This document shows, piece after piece, positions 51,749 through 59,783 of a DNA stretch of 64,000 nt (position 1 is the first letter of the stretch; every line of letters begins with the position of its first letter). Made by a program: the position numbers and the translations under genes. A model generated the notes under the pieces. That model was given only the letters and a program-made list of their open reading frames with translations, was not told the origin of the DNA and did not search any database. Source of the stretch: Nocardiopsis ganjiahuensis DSM 45031 (GTDB lineage Bacteria > Actinomycetota > Actinomycetes > Streptosporangiales > Streptosporangiaceae); contig NZ_ANBA01000008.1 in the NCBI RefSeq assembly GCF_000341085.1, forward strand, positions 434,001 to 498,000. Reading direction: 5' to 3'.

Positions 51749-52543
51749 ATGACGGACACCCCCGTCGACACCACCGTCGCCCACACCTCGCGCGTGTGGA
51801 ACTACTGGCTCGGCGGTACGGACAACTACCCGGTCGACCGCGAGGTGGGCGACCGTGTCAGGGACCTGTTCCCCCAGGTCGCCGAAATCGCCCGGGGCGA
51901 CCGGCTGTTCCTGCGCCGAGCCGTCACCCACCTGATCCAGCGAGAAGGCGTCACCCAGTTCCTCGTTGTCGGCGCCGGGCTGCCCACCGCCGACAACACC
52001 CACGAGGTGGCCCAGGCCATCGACCCCGGCGCCCGAGTGGTCTACGTCGACAACGACCCCCTCGTCGTGGCCCACGCCCGTACCCTGCTGGCCGACACCG
52101 GCACCGCTCCGGCCCGGTTCGTGGACGCGGACCTGCGCGACGTCCACAAGGTCCTCGAGGCCGCCGCCCGGACCCTCGACCTCGACCAGCCGGTCGCCCT
52201 GACCCTGATGGGCACGATGGGCCACTTCGAGCTGGACGAGGCCCTGCGCCTGGTGCGCGTCTACACGGAGGCACTGGCCCCGGGCAGCTTCGTCGCGGTG
52301 TGCGACGGGGTCCTCGCCCACATGGAGGTGGACGACGCCGAACGCGCCGCCGAAGGCATGCGGATCTGGGCCGAGAACGTCGCCCAGCCCTACCACATGC
52401 GCACCGTGGAGGAGTTCGACCGGTTCTTCGACGGCCTCGAACTGGTCGAGCCCGGCACCGTCTCCGTGTTCCGCTGGCGCCCCGGCCCCGCCGAGACGGT
52501 CCGGGACCTCCCCCAGTACGCGGGCCTGGCCAAGAAGGTCTGA
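51749..52543 (+). CDS. SAM-dependent methyltransferase, PF04672 (DUF574) family
   Basis: 264 residues, paralogue of the gene at 1723. VWNYWLGGTDNYPVDREVGD carries the family N-terminal block, then FLVVGAGLPTADNTHEVAQ and VVYVDNDPLVVAHARTLLA bind SAM, and LMGTMGHFELDEAL follows. Start ATG 51749 has GAAGAGG. Located inside the pterin-like cluster but preceded by its own leader; whether it belongs there is open. Confidence 0.9.
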   Translation: MTDTPVDTTVAHTSRVWNYWLGGTDNYPVDREVGDRVRDLFPQVAEIARGDRLFLRRAVTHLIQREGVTQFLVVGAGLPTADNTHEVAQAIDPGARVVYVDNDPLVVAHARTLLADTGTAPARFVDADLRDVHKVLEAAARTLDLDQPVALTLMGTMGHFELDEALRLVRVYTEALAPGSFVAVCDGVLAHMEVDDAERAAEGMRIWAENVAQPYHMRTVEEFDRFFDGLELVEPGTVSVFRWRPGPAETVRDLPQYAGLAKKV

Positions 52544-52697
52544 CTCCGCACCACGCCCGTGGGGCTGGCGCACCGGCCCCACGGTGACAGACCCGGGCAA
52601 AAGCTTCCGGGTTCGGACCTCCCGGCCCCGGCGGAGCTGGCACTCTGGGAGGAGACGGCCGTCCGCCGACCGCCGTACTCCACCGGGAGGAGTCCCG

Positions 52698-53552
52698 TTG
52701 AGCCCTGTGTCCGAGAACCCGCTGCCGGCCTTCGAACCGGACTGGTTGGCCCTGCGCGAGGAGGCCGACGCCGACGCCCGTGCGACCGCCCCGCTGGACC
52801 CCCTCCGGGTCCACCTGGCCGGGCGGGGCGCCGGACCGGGCGCCCGGCCGGTCCGTGTCGCCGACCTGGGGTGCGGCACCGGATCGCAGGGGCGCTGGCT
52901 GGCACCGAAACTGTCCGGGGCCCAGAAGTGGCTCCTGTACGACGTCGACCCCGGACTGCTGTCCCTGGCCGGGGCGCACATGCCCCTGACCTCGGCGGAC
53001 GGCTCCCCCGTGGGAGCGCGGATGTGCCTGCGGGACCTGGGTTCGATCACCGGGGAGGACCTGGCCGGGGTCGACCTGGTCACCGGTTCCGCCCTGTTGG
53101 ACCTGCTCACCCCCGACGAACTCACCGCGGTGGCCCGGGCCGCGGCCGGAGCGGGCTGCGCCGCGCTGTTCACGCTGTCGGTGGTGGGCCGGGTGGAGTT
53201 CTTCCCGAGCGACCCGGACGACCCGGCGCTGACGGAGGCCTTCAACCGGCACCAGCGGCGCGGCGGCCGGCTGGGGCCGGACGCGGTCGGGGCGGCCGGT
53301 GCGGTGTTCGGGGAACTGGGCTACCGGGTGCTGACCTTCGAGAGCCCCTGGCGGTTGTGCCCGGAGCGCGTACCCCTGACCCTCGCCTGGCTGCGGGGCT
53401 GGGTCGGCGCCGCCCTGGAACAGGACCCGGAGGCAGCCGCGGGCGGCTACCTGGAGCGTCGGCTCGGTGAGTGCGAACGCGGCGAGCTGGGCGTGGTCGT
53501 GCACCACACCGACCTGCTGGTGCTGCCGGAAGGGGGCGCGGACCACCCATGA
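52698..53552 (+). CDS. Class I SAM-dependent methyltransferase
   Basis: 284 residues. SAM motif VADLGCGTGSQGRWLAPKL, acidic loop LYDVDPGLLSLA, and VTGSALLDLLTPDEL. TTG 52698 was chosen for GGAGGAG five bases upstream. The stop overlaps the start of the flippase-like gene (ATGA). I recall the same neighbour order (methyltransferase followed by LPG-synthase-like protein) next to a RibA paralogue in Streptomyces, so this looks like a core gene of the cluster. Its substrate is unknown. Confidence 0.9.
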   Translation: MSPVSENPLPAFEPDWLALREEADADARATAPLDPLRVHLAGRGAGPGARPVRVADLGCGTGSQGRWLAPKLSGAQKWLLYDVDPGLLSLAGAHMPLTSADGSPVGARMCLRDLGSITGEDLAGVDLVTGSALLDLLTPDELTAVARAAAGAGCAALFTLSVVGRVEFFPSDPDDPALTEAFNRHQRRGGRLGPDAVGAAGAVFGELGYRVLTFESPWRLCPERVPLTLAWLRGWVGAALEQDPEAAAGGYLERRLGECERGELGVVVHHTDLLVLPEGGADHP

Positions 53553-54580
53553 GGCACGCCGGGGCGACCCGCTGGGAAGGGCCCCGTCCGTGGTGGCGGC
53601 GCCCGGGGGTCGTGCGGCCGCTGCTCGGGGCGGGGCTGCTGGCCGGGGTGCTGTGGTGGTACCCGCTGGAAGCGTTCACCGACGCGTTCGGAGCGGTCGA
53701 CAGCGCCTCGGTGGCGGCGGCGCTGGGCATCGGTCTGGCCACGACCGTGCTGTGCGCGTCCCGCTGGGTGCTGGTGGCGCGCGGGGTGGGGCTGTGTCTG
53801 CCGTGGGTGCGCGCGGTGGGCGACTACTACCGCGCGGTCTTCCTGAACGCGGTGCTGCCCGCCGGGGTGCTCGGGGACGTGCACCGGGCGGTGAGCCACG
53901 GGCGTTACGCCGGTGACCTGCCCCGGGGTGTGCGCGCCGTGGTGTTGGAGCGGATGGCCGGGCAGGCGGTGCTCGCCGGGACCTGCGCGGTGCTGCTGTT
54001 CACCCTGCCCGCCGCCCTGTTGGGCCCGGGACTGCTCGCGGTGGCCGCCTCCGTGGCGGTCTTCGCCCTGGCGGCGCTGGTGGTCGCGATCGGCTGGGTG
54101 GTCGGACGGCGGCGCGGGTCACGCTGGTGGCGGGTGCTTTCCGTGACGGTGGCGGACACCCGGGCCGGTCTGTTCACGGTGGCGACCGGCCCGGGTGTGC
54201 TGCTGCTGTCGATGGCCGCGCTGGCCGGACACGTGGCCCTGTTCCTGGTGGCGGCCCGGGCGGCCGGGGCGACCACCCCCCTGTTCACGCTGCTGCCGCT
54301 GCTGGTGCTGGCGCTGGTCGCGATGAGCGTCCCGGCCAACGTGGGCGGCTGGGGTCCGCGTGAGGCGGTGACGGCGCTGGCCTTCGGCGCTGCCGGGCTG
54401 GGTTCGGGACTGGGCGTGACGGTGTCAGTGGCGTACGGGCTTCTGGCCCTGGTCGCGGCCCTTCCCGGCGGGCTGGTGCTGCTGTGGCGGCTGCTTCGGG
54501 TCGAGCACCTTCAGGTACCCGGCGAAGGCCTTGACCAGGTGGGCCAGGAGGTCCCGCCCCTCGGTGGCCGTCGCGCGTGA
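53549..54580 (+). CDS. Lysylphosphatidylglycerol synthase/flippase-like membrane protein
   Basis: 343 residues with about eight helices of the LPG_synthase_TM (UPF0104) type: VAAALGIGLATTVLCASRWVL, DYYRAVFLNAVLPAGVLGDVHRA with the family motif N..LPAG..GD, and LLVLALVAMSVPANVGGWGPRE. The soluble aminoacyl-transfer domain is absent, so it is probably a transporter or flippase for a lipid-linked product. It is coupled to the methyltransferase. Its last 156 bases run antisense into the creatininase gene; the C-terminal tail may be non-essential. Confidence 0.9.
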   Translation: MRHAGATRWEGPRPWWRRPGVVRPLLGAGLLAGVLWWYPLEAFTDAFGAVDSASVAAALGIGLATTVLCASRWVLVARGVGLCLPWVRAVGDYYRAVFLNAVLPAGVLGDVHRAVSHGRYAGDLPRGVRAVVLERMAGQAVLAGTCAVLLFTLPAALLGPGLLAVAASVAVFALAALVVAIGWVVGRRRGSRWWRVLSVTVADTRAGLFTVATGPGVLLLSMAALAGHVALFLVAARAAGATTPLFTLLPLLVLALVAMSVPANVGGWGPREAVTALAFGAAGLGSGLGVTVSVAYGLLALVAALPGGLVLLWRLLRVEHLQVPGEGLDQVGQEVPPLGGRRA

Positions 54581-55204
54581 GGGCTGGCCCACGACCCCGG
54601 ACCGGGTGTAGCGGGCCAGACCGGAGGTGAGCATGTGGTCGCGCCGGTCGGCGAGGTGGTCGGCCTCCTCGTAGCCGGGGCGGACCAGGTCGGGGCGCGC
54701 GTGCAGCAGCACCGAGGTCTCCAGTTCCCCGGCGTGCATGTCGCGTTCGTTGGTGGTGCTCATCCGCGCCGCCGTGCGGGCGGCCTCCCAGTCGTGCGGA
54801 CCGGGGAAGAGCGCCATGTCACCGCGGGACTCCTGGACCAGGTTGGCCAGGACGTGGTTGCCGCCGTGCCCGTTGACCACCACCAGTTTCGGGGTGCCCG
54901 CCCTGCGCAGGGACTCGGCGATGTCGGAGACCATCGCGTACAGGGTGGGCGCCGAGACGCTGACCGTGCCGGGCCAGGCCTCGTGCTCGTGGGAGCAGCC
55001 GAAGGCGACCGGGGGCAGGACCCGCAGTCCGGGATGGGCGTCGGCGAGGCTCTGGGCCAGGACCGAGGCGACGACGGTGTCCGTGGTCAGCGGCAGGTGG
55101 GGGCCGTGCTGTTCAAGACTGCCCACCGGCAGCAGGGCGATGCGGGCGGCGTTCGCGCCCTCGTCCTCACTGGTGGTGTTCGGTAGGGGATCGGAGAAGT
55201 CCAT
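54425..55204 (-). CDS. Creatininase-family amidohydrolase
   Basis: 259 residues. The metal ligands are in PVGSLEQHGPHLPLTTDT (Glu, His, Asp), VVNGHGGNHVLANL and MHAGELETSVLL. The family includes creatininase, MftE and the FAPy deformylase ArfB of archaeal riboflavin synthesis. Next to a RibA paralogue expected to stop at FAPy, a deformylase or ring-opening role is the attractive inference. Its C-terminal tail (LDPKQPPQQHQ...) overlaps the flippase gene by 156 bp and is polar, unlike the family core, which ends at about YLKVLDP. Confidence 0.9.
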   Translation of the reverse strand: MDFSDPLPNTTSEDEGANAARIALLPVGSLEQHGPHLPLTTDTVVASVLAQSLADAHPGLRVLPPVAFGCSHEHEAWPGTVSVSAPTLYAMVSDIAESLRRAGTPKLVVVNGHGGNHVLANLVQESRGDMALFPGPHDWEAARTAARMSTTNERDMHAGELETSVLLHARPDLVRPGYEEADHLADRRDHMLTSGLARYTRSGVVGQPSRATATEGRDLLAHLVKAFAGYLKVLDPKQPPQQHQPAGKGRDQGQKPVRH

Positions 55205-55270
55205 GGGGACATCCTCCCCTGCCGCCCCTTCGGGGGACAGAGCCCCCTCCGGTTTCGGGCGCCCGATCCC

Positions 55271-55301
55271 TTGACCTCAAGGCTGGTTGAGGTACTTCAC
55301 T
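55271..55301 (+). promoter_or_regulatory. SoxR/MerR-type promoter of the cupin gene
   Basis: TTGACC (55271-55276) overlaps CCTCAA-N6-TTGAGG (55275-55292), the dyad typical of SoxR and related MerR regulators. TTCACT follows after a 19-bp spacer, the long spacing that MerR proteins compensate. No merR or soxR gene is in the window. Confidence 0.7.
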
Positions 55302-55329
55302 ACGGGTGAGGCCCGGAGAGAGGAAAGCC

Positions 55330-55674
55330 ATGGCGCAGCACGAAGGAAGAGTCCGTCACTTCTCCCCCGCGCGGATCGAGCACTGGCAGGGGATGGGCGA
55401 CCAGGGGATTCGGCTCGGCCCGGTGGTCGAGAAGTCGGAAGGAGGCCCGCTGAGCGCGTACTACGCCAGGTTCGACAAGGGCGCGTCGGCGCCCCTGCCG
55501 GCGCCGTACTCGGAGGTGTGGGTGGTCGTCAGCGGGTCCCTGACCCTGCGTACCCCCGCAGGCGCCGTCACCGCGGGCCCGGGCGACCTCCTGCACGTTC
55601 CGGAGCACTCCCCCGGCGAGCTGACGGCGGAGGAGGACACCGAACTCGCCTGTGTGTCCGTCCCCGCGCACTGA
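55330..55674 (+). CDS. Small cupin-domain protein
   Basis: 114 residues, single cupin barrel: YSEVWVVVSGSLTLRTPAGAV and GPGDLLHVPEHSPGEL. The usual metal-binding HxH(x)E pattern is reduced: motif 1 has YSEVW in place of HxHxxxE, while HVPEH keeps two His. It may bind metal weakly or act as an ethanolamine-utilisation-type (EutQ-like) fold. ATG 55330 has GAGAGGAAAG. A SoxR-like box upstream suggests induction by redox-cycling compounds. Confidence 0.8.
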   Translation: MAQHEGRVRHFSPARIEHWQGMGDQGIRLGPVVEKSEGGPLSAYYARFDKGASAPLPAPYSEVWVVVSGSLTLRTPAGAVTAGPGDLLHVPEHSPGELTAEEDTELACVSVPAH

Positions 55675-55784
55675 GGAATGAACCGGTTTGACACCTTTAC
55701 GGGATAGATCTCCACTTCGAAGAAGGGCCGCGCTGCGGGCGGAGCCTGCCGCGAACTGTCACAGCGGATCCTTAGGGTCGAGGC

Positions 55785-56435
55785 ATGGAGACCTCCGATA
55801 CTCGCGGACTGATCGCCGCCGAACACGCCGTGCTGGTGGCCGACCTGCAGGACCTGACCGACCGGCAGTGGGAACGGGCCTCGCTCTGCGGAGAGTGGAC
55901 CGTCCACGACGTGACCGCGCACCTGGGCTCGGCCATGACGATCGGCAAGCTCGGGTGGATCTCCTCCATCCTGCGCGCCGGTCTGCGCCCCTCGGTGCAC
56001 AACCGCAGACAGATCGAACGGTTCGCCCGGCCCGAACCCGCGCAGACCCTGGCCAGGTTCGCCGCCCTGGGCACCGAGCACGGTGAACCGGTACGACTGC
56101 CCTCGAACGACCTCGCGGCCTGGCTCGGCGAGTTGGTCGTGCACGGTCAGGACATCCGCCACCCGCTGGGCATCGAGCGCGTGCCCGCTCCCGAGGCGCT
56201 GATCGGGGTCGCCCGGTTCTTCGCCTCCCGCGACTTCGCGGTCAACAGCAAGACACAGGTCGAGGGCCTGCACCTGCGCGCCACCGACGCCGACTTCAGC
56301 ACGAACGCCCCCGCTCTGCCCGTGGTGGAGGGCCCCCTGCTCGCCCTGGTCATGGTCATGGCGGGCCGCCCCGCCTACCTGGACCGGCTGAGCGGGGCGG
56401 GCCTGCCCGAGCTGCGCCGTCGCCTGGCGGGGTGA
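55785..56435 (+). CDS. Mycothiol-dependent maleylpyruvate isomerase family (MDMPI/DinB-like) protein
   Basis: 216 residues of the DinB/MDMPI four-helix family. CGEWTVHDVTAHLGSAMTI holds the first metal His; VVHGQDIRHPLGIERVP the HxxDxR-type second site. Members are mycothiol-S-transferases or isomerases. ATG 55785 is the start; no strong ribosome binding site is seen. A C-terminal domain (TQVEGLHLRATDADFSTN) is the MDMPI_C type. Substrate unknown. Confidence 0.87.
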   Translation: METSDTRGLIAAEHAVLVADLQDLTDRQWERASLCGEWTVHDVTAHLGSAMTIGKLGWISSILRAGLRPSVHNRRQIERFARPEPAQTLARFAALGTEHGEPVRLPSNDLAAWLGELVVHGQDIRHPLGIERVPAPEALIGVARFFASRDFAVNSKTQVEGLHLRATDADFSTNAPALPVVEGPLLALVMVMAGRPAYLDRLSGAGLPELRRRLAG

Positions 56436-56444
56436 GCGCCTGGT

Positions 56445-56480
56445 CGGTTCGGCCCCCAGCTCTTCGAGGAGGCCGAACCG
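56445..56480 (+). terminator. Hairpin after the MDMPI gene
   Basis: Perfect 10-bp stem CGGTTCGGCC / GGCCGAACCG. The second arm lies inside a short stretch that reads EEAEPPHFLPAWLRELGF up to a TGA at 56520, which looks like the decayed 3' end of another gene; its family was not recognised. Confidence 0.5.
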
Positions 56481-56628
56481 CCGCACTTCCTGCCCGCCTG
56501 GCTGAGGGAGCTGGGATTCTGAACCTCGGAGGTCGGGGACCGAGCGTGATCAGCCATTGACGAACTGGCATCATGGGCTCCGGTCCGCTCTGGAGGGTGG
56601 CCCCCGACGATCGGATTCCCGGCCCCAC

Positions 56629-57873
56629 ATGCGCGGTTACCTGTCCTTCCTCGGCGCCAACAAGCGGTGGCTGCTGGGGGGCTTCGCCCTCTTCCTGTTC
56701 TCGTCGTTCGGCCAGACCTTCTTCGTCTCCCTGTTCTCCTCCGACATCCGCGGCTCCCTCGGCCTCACCCACGGCCAGTTCGGCTCGCTGTTCATGGCCG
56801 CCACTCTGACCGGTGCGCTGGTGATGACCCAGCTGGGCAGGTTGGTGGACCGGCATCGGGCGGGGCGACTCGTCCCGGCGCTCATGGGCGTGCTGGCGCT
56901 GGGGGCGGCTCTGATGGGCTTCGCCTCCCACGTGTGGGTGCTCTTCCTGGCCCTGTTCCTCCTGCGCCTGTTCGGGCAGGGCATGATGACGCACACCTCC
57001 TTCACCCTCACCGGGCGGTGGTTCGACCGGGAACGCGGGCGCGCCACCTCGCTGGCCGCACTGGGGCTGAACACCGGGGAGGCGCTGCTGCCGCTCGCGG
57101 TGGTCGCGGTCCTGGCCGTCGCGGGGTGGACTCAGGTCTGGTGGCTGGTGGCCGTCCTGCTCGTCCTGCTGGCGTGGCCCATGTCCGTCCTCCTCAGACG
57201 GGAGCGCACCCCAACCGGCCGGGCCGGTGACCAGCCCGCGCCCACGGCGCGCGACTGGACACGGTCCCAGACGCTGCGCGACCCCTACTTCTACCTACTG
57301 CTCGCCGCCGTGGCCGCCCCGGCCCTGGTCGGCAACACCGTGTTCTTCCACCAGGCGCATCTGACCGAACTGCGCGGTTGGGCTCCCTCGCTGTTCGCCA
57401 CGGCCTTCACCGTGTACGCGGTGACGACGGTGGTGTTCAACGTGCTGGGCGGTTTCCTGATCGACCGGGTCACCGCGCTCCGGCTCGTGCCGGTCTACCT
57501 GCTCCCGCTCGGAGCAGGGCTGTTCGTGCTGGCCGTGGCGGAGGGGGCGTGGAGCGTCCTGGTGTTCATGCTGTTGTACGGGGTCACGAACGGTCTGTCC
57601 CTGAGCTTGTTCGGGGCGGTGTGGCCCGAGGTGTACGGCGTCGGGCACCTGGGGGCCATCCGGTCCACCATCGTGGCGGTCCTCGTCCTGGCCTCCGCCG
57701 CGGGTCCGGGCGGCGCCGGAGTTCTGATCGACGCCGGAGTGGCCTATCCGGCCCAGATCGCGGCCCTGAGCGCCTACTGTCTGCTGGCCTCGGCCGCCGC
57801 GGTGTGGTTCGTGGCCCGCATCCGGGCACGGTCGAACGCCTTTTCCCCAACGAACCCGCGCACCGCACCCTAG
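56629..57873 (+). CDS. MFS transporter
   Basis: 414 residues, 12 helices: RWLLGGFALFLFSSFGQTFF at the start, then motif A-like GRLVDRHRAGRL, LFGQGMMTHTSFTLTGRWF and LLAVAAPALVGNTVFFHQAHL. The SSFGQTFF opening is typical of the monocarboxylate/oxalate-formate-like (OFA-type) branch. ATG 56629 places the first helix correctly; a TTG at 56557 would add a hydrophilic leader. Substrate unknown. The following 313 bp contain control elements of the next gene. Confidence 0.88.
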   Translation: MRGYLSFLGANKRWLLGGFALFLFSSFGQTFFVSLFSSDIRGSLGLTHGQFGSLFMAATLTGALVMTQLGRLVDRHRAGRLVPALMGVLALGAALMGFASHVWVLFLALFLLRLFGQGMMTHTSFTLTGRWFDRERGRATSLAALGLNTGEALLPLAVVAVLAVAGWTQVWWLVAVLLVLLAWPMSVLLRRERTPTGRAGDQPAPTARDWTRSQTLRDPYFYLLLAAVAAPALVGNTVFFHQAHLTELRGWAPSLFATAFTVYAVTTVVFNVLGGFLIDRVTALRLVPVYLLPLGAGLFVLAVAEGAWSVLVFMLLYGVTNGLSLSLFGAVWPEVYGVGHLGAIRSTIVAVLVLASAAGPGGAGVLIDAGVAYPAQIAALSAYCLLASAAAVWFVARIRARSNAFSPTNPRTAP

Positions 57874-58186
57874 GCTGCCGCCGGGCCGGACCCGGGGCCC
57901 TTCCGGGAGACACCCATGGAACGTGGGGAAGGGCACAGGCTGAGACACTTTCAATGCTTGCAGAGTGCGCAAAAACGGGCGAGACGGGACGTCCCGTCAT
58001 CTAACCTGAACGGGAGGGACATCCACGGAGAAAAATCACTTCCCAGATCCCTCCCCGGGCCGGAATACTGCCGTGAGCAGCGGAGTTGACGGACCGGTGG
58101 GCACAGAACCGGACACTCTTCCGGCGTCCCGCCCACCCCCGCCGCATCCCCCTGACCAGACCACCATCGAGCGCGCAAGGAAGTAC
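57874..58186. other. Leader of the second DHA2 gene
   Basis: No gene seen. Two palindromes are present: TTGC-AGAGTGC-GCAA (57958-57972) and GACGGGACGTCCCGTC (57983-57998). An in-frame GTG at 58073 could extend the transporter by 38 residues, but that stretch is Pro-rich without helix character. Confidence 0.5.
57983..57998. promoter_or_regulatory. 16-bp perfect palindrome upstream of the second DHA2 gene
   Basis: GACGGGACGTCCCGTC, perfect and without spacer, ten bases after the TTGC-N7-GCAA motif. Probable operator. Confidence 0.6.
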
Positions 58187-59686
58187 GTGACCAGGCAACC
58201 CGACGTGACACCCACCGACGAGGCCGCACAGGCGGAGGCCGCGAACCAGCGCGCGGCCCGTCTCGTCATCCCGCTCCTCCTGGTCTCGGCCTTCGTCGTC
58301 ATCCTCAACGAGACGATCATGGGTGTGGCACTGCCCGCACTCAACCGCGACCTCGGCATCCCGGTCTCCACCGGGCAGTGGCTGACCTCGGCCTTCATGC
58401 TCGTGATGGCCGTGATCATCCCCGTGACCGGTTTCCTGCTGCAGAGGTTCCACCTGCGCCAGGTGTTCATCACCGCGATGACCCTGTTCAGCATCGGCAC
58501 CCTGATCTGCTTCCTGGCGCCCAACTTCACCGTCCTGCTGCTCGGGCGGATCGTGCAGGCCGGCGGCACCGCGATCATGATGCCGCTGCTCATGACGACC
58601 GTGCTGAACATGGTCCCGTCCGACCGGCGCGGCCGCGTGATGGGCAACATCTCCATCGTCATGGCCGTGGCGCCCGCTGTGGGCCCGACCATCTCCGGCG
58701 TCATCCTGAACTCGCTGGACTGGCGCTGGCTGTTCGGCCTCGTGCTGCCGATCGCCCTCCTGGGCCTGGCCCTGGGCGCGGTCTTCATCCGCAACATCAC
58801 CGAACCCCGCGCCGCCCGTATCGACGTGCTCTCGGTCATCGTGTCGGCACTCGCCTTCGGCGGCCTGGTCTACGGCTTCTCCAGCCTGGGCAAGGCGGCC
58901 GACCCCGACGCGGTCATCCCGCCGGCGGTGGCGATCGCCGTGGGCGCCGTGGCGCTCGTGCTGTTCGTGTGGCGCCAGATCCGGCTCCAGCGCGAGGAAC
59001 GGGCCCTGCTCGACCTGCGGGTGTTCCGGTCCCGGCAGTTCTCGATCTCGATCGCCCTGGTCGTGGTCACCTTCATGGCGCTGTTCGGCACGATCATCCT
59101 GCTGCCGATCTACATGCAGAACGTCCTCGGTTTCGACACGCTCGTCACCGGTCTCACCCTGCTGCCCGGCGGTCTCGTGATGGGTCTGCTGGCCCCGATC
59201 GTCGGCCGCCTGTACGACCGCTTCGGCCCCCGCCCGCTGGTCACCCCCGGCGCGGCCGTGGTCACCCTGGTGATGTGGGGCATGACGTTCTTCGGCACCG
59301 ACACCCAGATCGGTTACGTGGTCGCCGCGCACATGGCGCTCAGCGTCGGTCTTGGCTTCATGTTCACGCCGCTGCTCACCGGTGCGCTGGGCTCCCTGAA
59401 GCCCTCGCTGTACTCCTACGGCAGTGCCGTGGTCGGCACCGTGCAGCAGGTGGCGGGCGCCGCGGGCACCGCGACGTTCATCGCGATCATGTCCGCGGTC
59501 GCCGCCAGCCGGATGGGGGAGGGCATGGAGGCCGTCGCCGCCGAGGCCGACGGTATCCACGCAGCGTTCGTCCTGGGCGCGGTCATCGCCACCCTGGCCT
59601 TCTTCGCGACCTTCCTGGTCCGCAGGTCCGAGCCCGGCCGGGACACCGTGGACACGGACGGGGAGACCGTCCCCGCCGTCCACTAG
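58187..59686 (+). CDS. DHA2-family MFS multidrug exporter
   Basis: About 499 residues, 14 helices. SAFVVILNETIMGVALPALNRDL, then TSAFMLVMAVIIPVTGFL and motif A-related FLLQRFHLRQVF; GRIVQAGGTAIMMPLLMTTV is motif C-like. This pattern (LNETIMxVALP) is typical of the LmrB/EmrB export branch. GTG 58187 is preceded by AAGGAAG; GTG 58073 is possible. An operator palindrome upstream suggests substrate-induced control by a regulator coded elsewhere. It ends at a bidirectional terminator. Confidence 0.9.
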   Translation: MTRQPDVTPTDEAAQAEAANQRAARLVIPLLLVSAFVVILNETIMGVALPALNRDLGIPVSTGQWLTSAFMLVMAVIIPVTGFLLQRFHLRQVFITAMTLFSIGTLICFLAPNFTVLLLGRIVQAGGTAIMMPLLMTTVLNMVPSDRRGRVMGNISIVMAVAPAVGPTISGVILNSLDWRWLFGLVLPIALLGLALGAVFIRNITEPRAARIDVLSVIVSALAFGGLVYGFSSLGKAADPDAVIPPAVAIAVGAVALVLFVWRQIRLQREERALLDLRVFRSRQFSISIALVVVTFMALFGTIILLPIYMQNVLGFDTLVTGLTLLPGGLVMGLLAPIVGRLYDRFGPRPLVTPGAAVVTLVMWGMTFFGTDTQIGYVVAAHMALSVGLGFMFTPLLTGALGSLKPSLYSYGSAVVGTVQQVAGAAGTATFIAIMSAVAASRMGEGMEAVAAEADGIHAAFVLGAVIATLAFFATFLVRRSEPGRDTVDTDGETVPAVH

Positions 59687-59696
59687 GGATCAGCTG

Positions 59697-59744
59697 ACGA
59701 AACGGGGGCGGAGGCCGGAAGAACCGGTCACCGCCCCCTTTCGT
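59697..59744. terminator. Bidirectional terminator
   Basis: ACGAAA and TTTCGT with GGGGGCGG and CCGCCCCC form a 14-bp stem with one bulge; inner CCGG pairs add to it. Lies between convergent genes. Confidence 0.8.
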
Positions 59745-59783
59745 GTACCCGGGCCCGCACCGGTCCCACCCGGACGGGACCGG

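Noticed and set aside
58001-59683. 560-codon minus-strand frame opposite the second DHA2 gene
   Set aside because: Composition (His, Asp, Gln, Gly) is the mirror of transmembrane codons; no domain.
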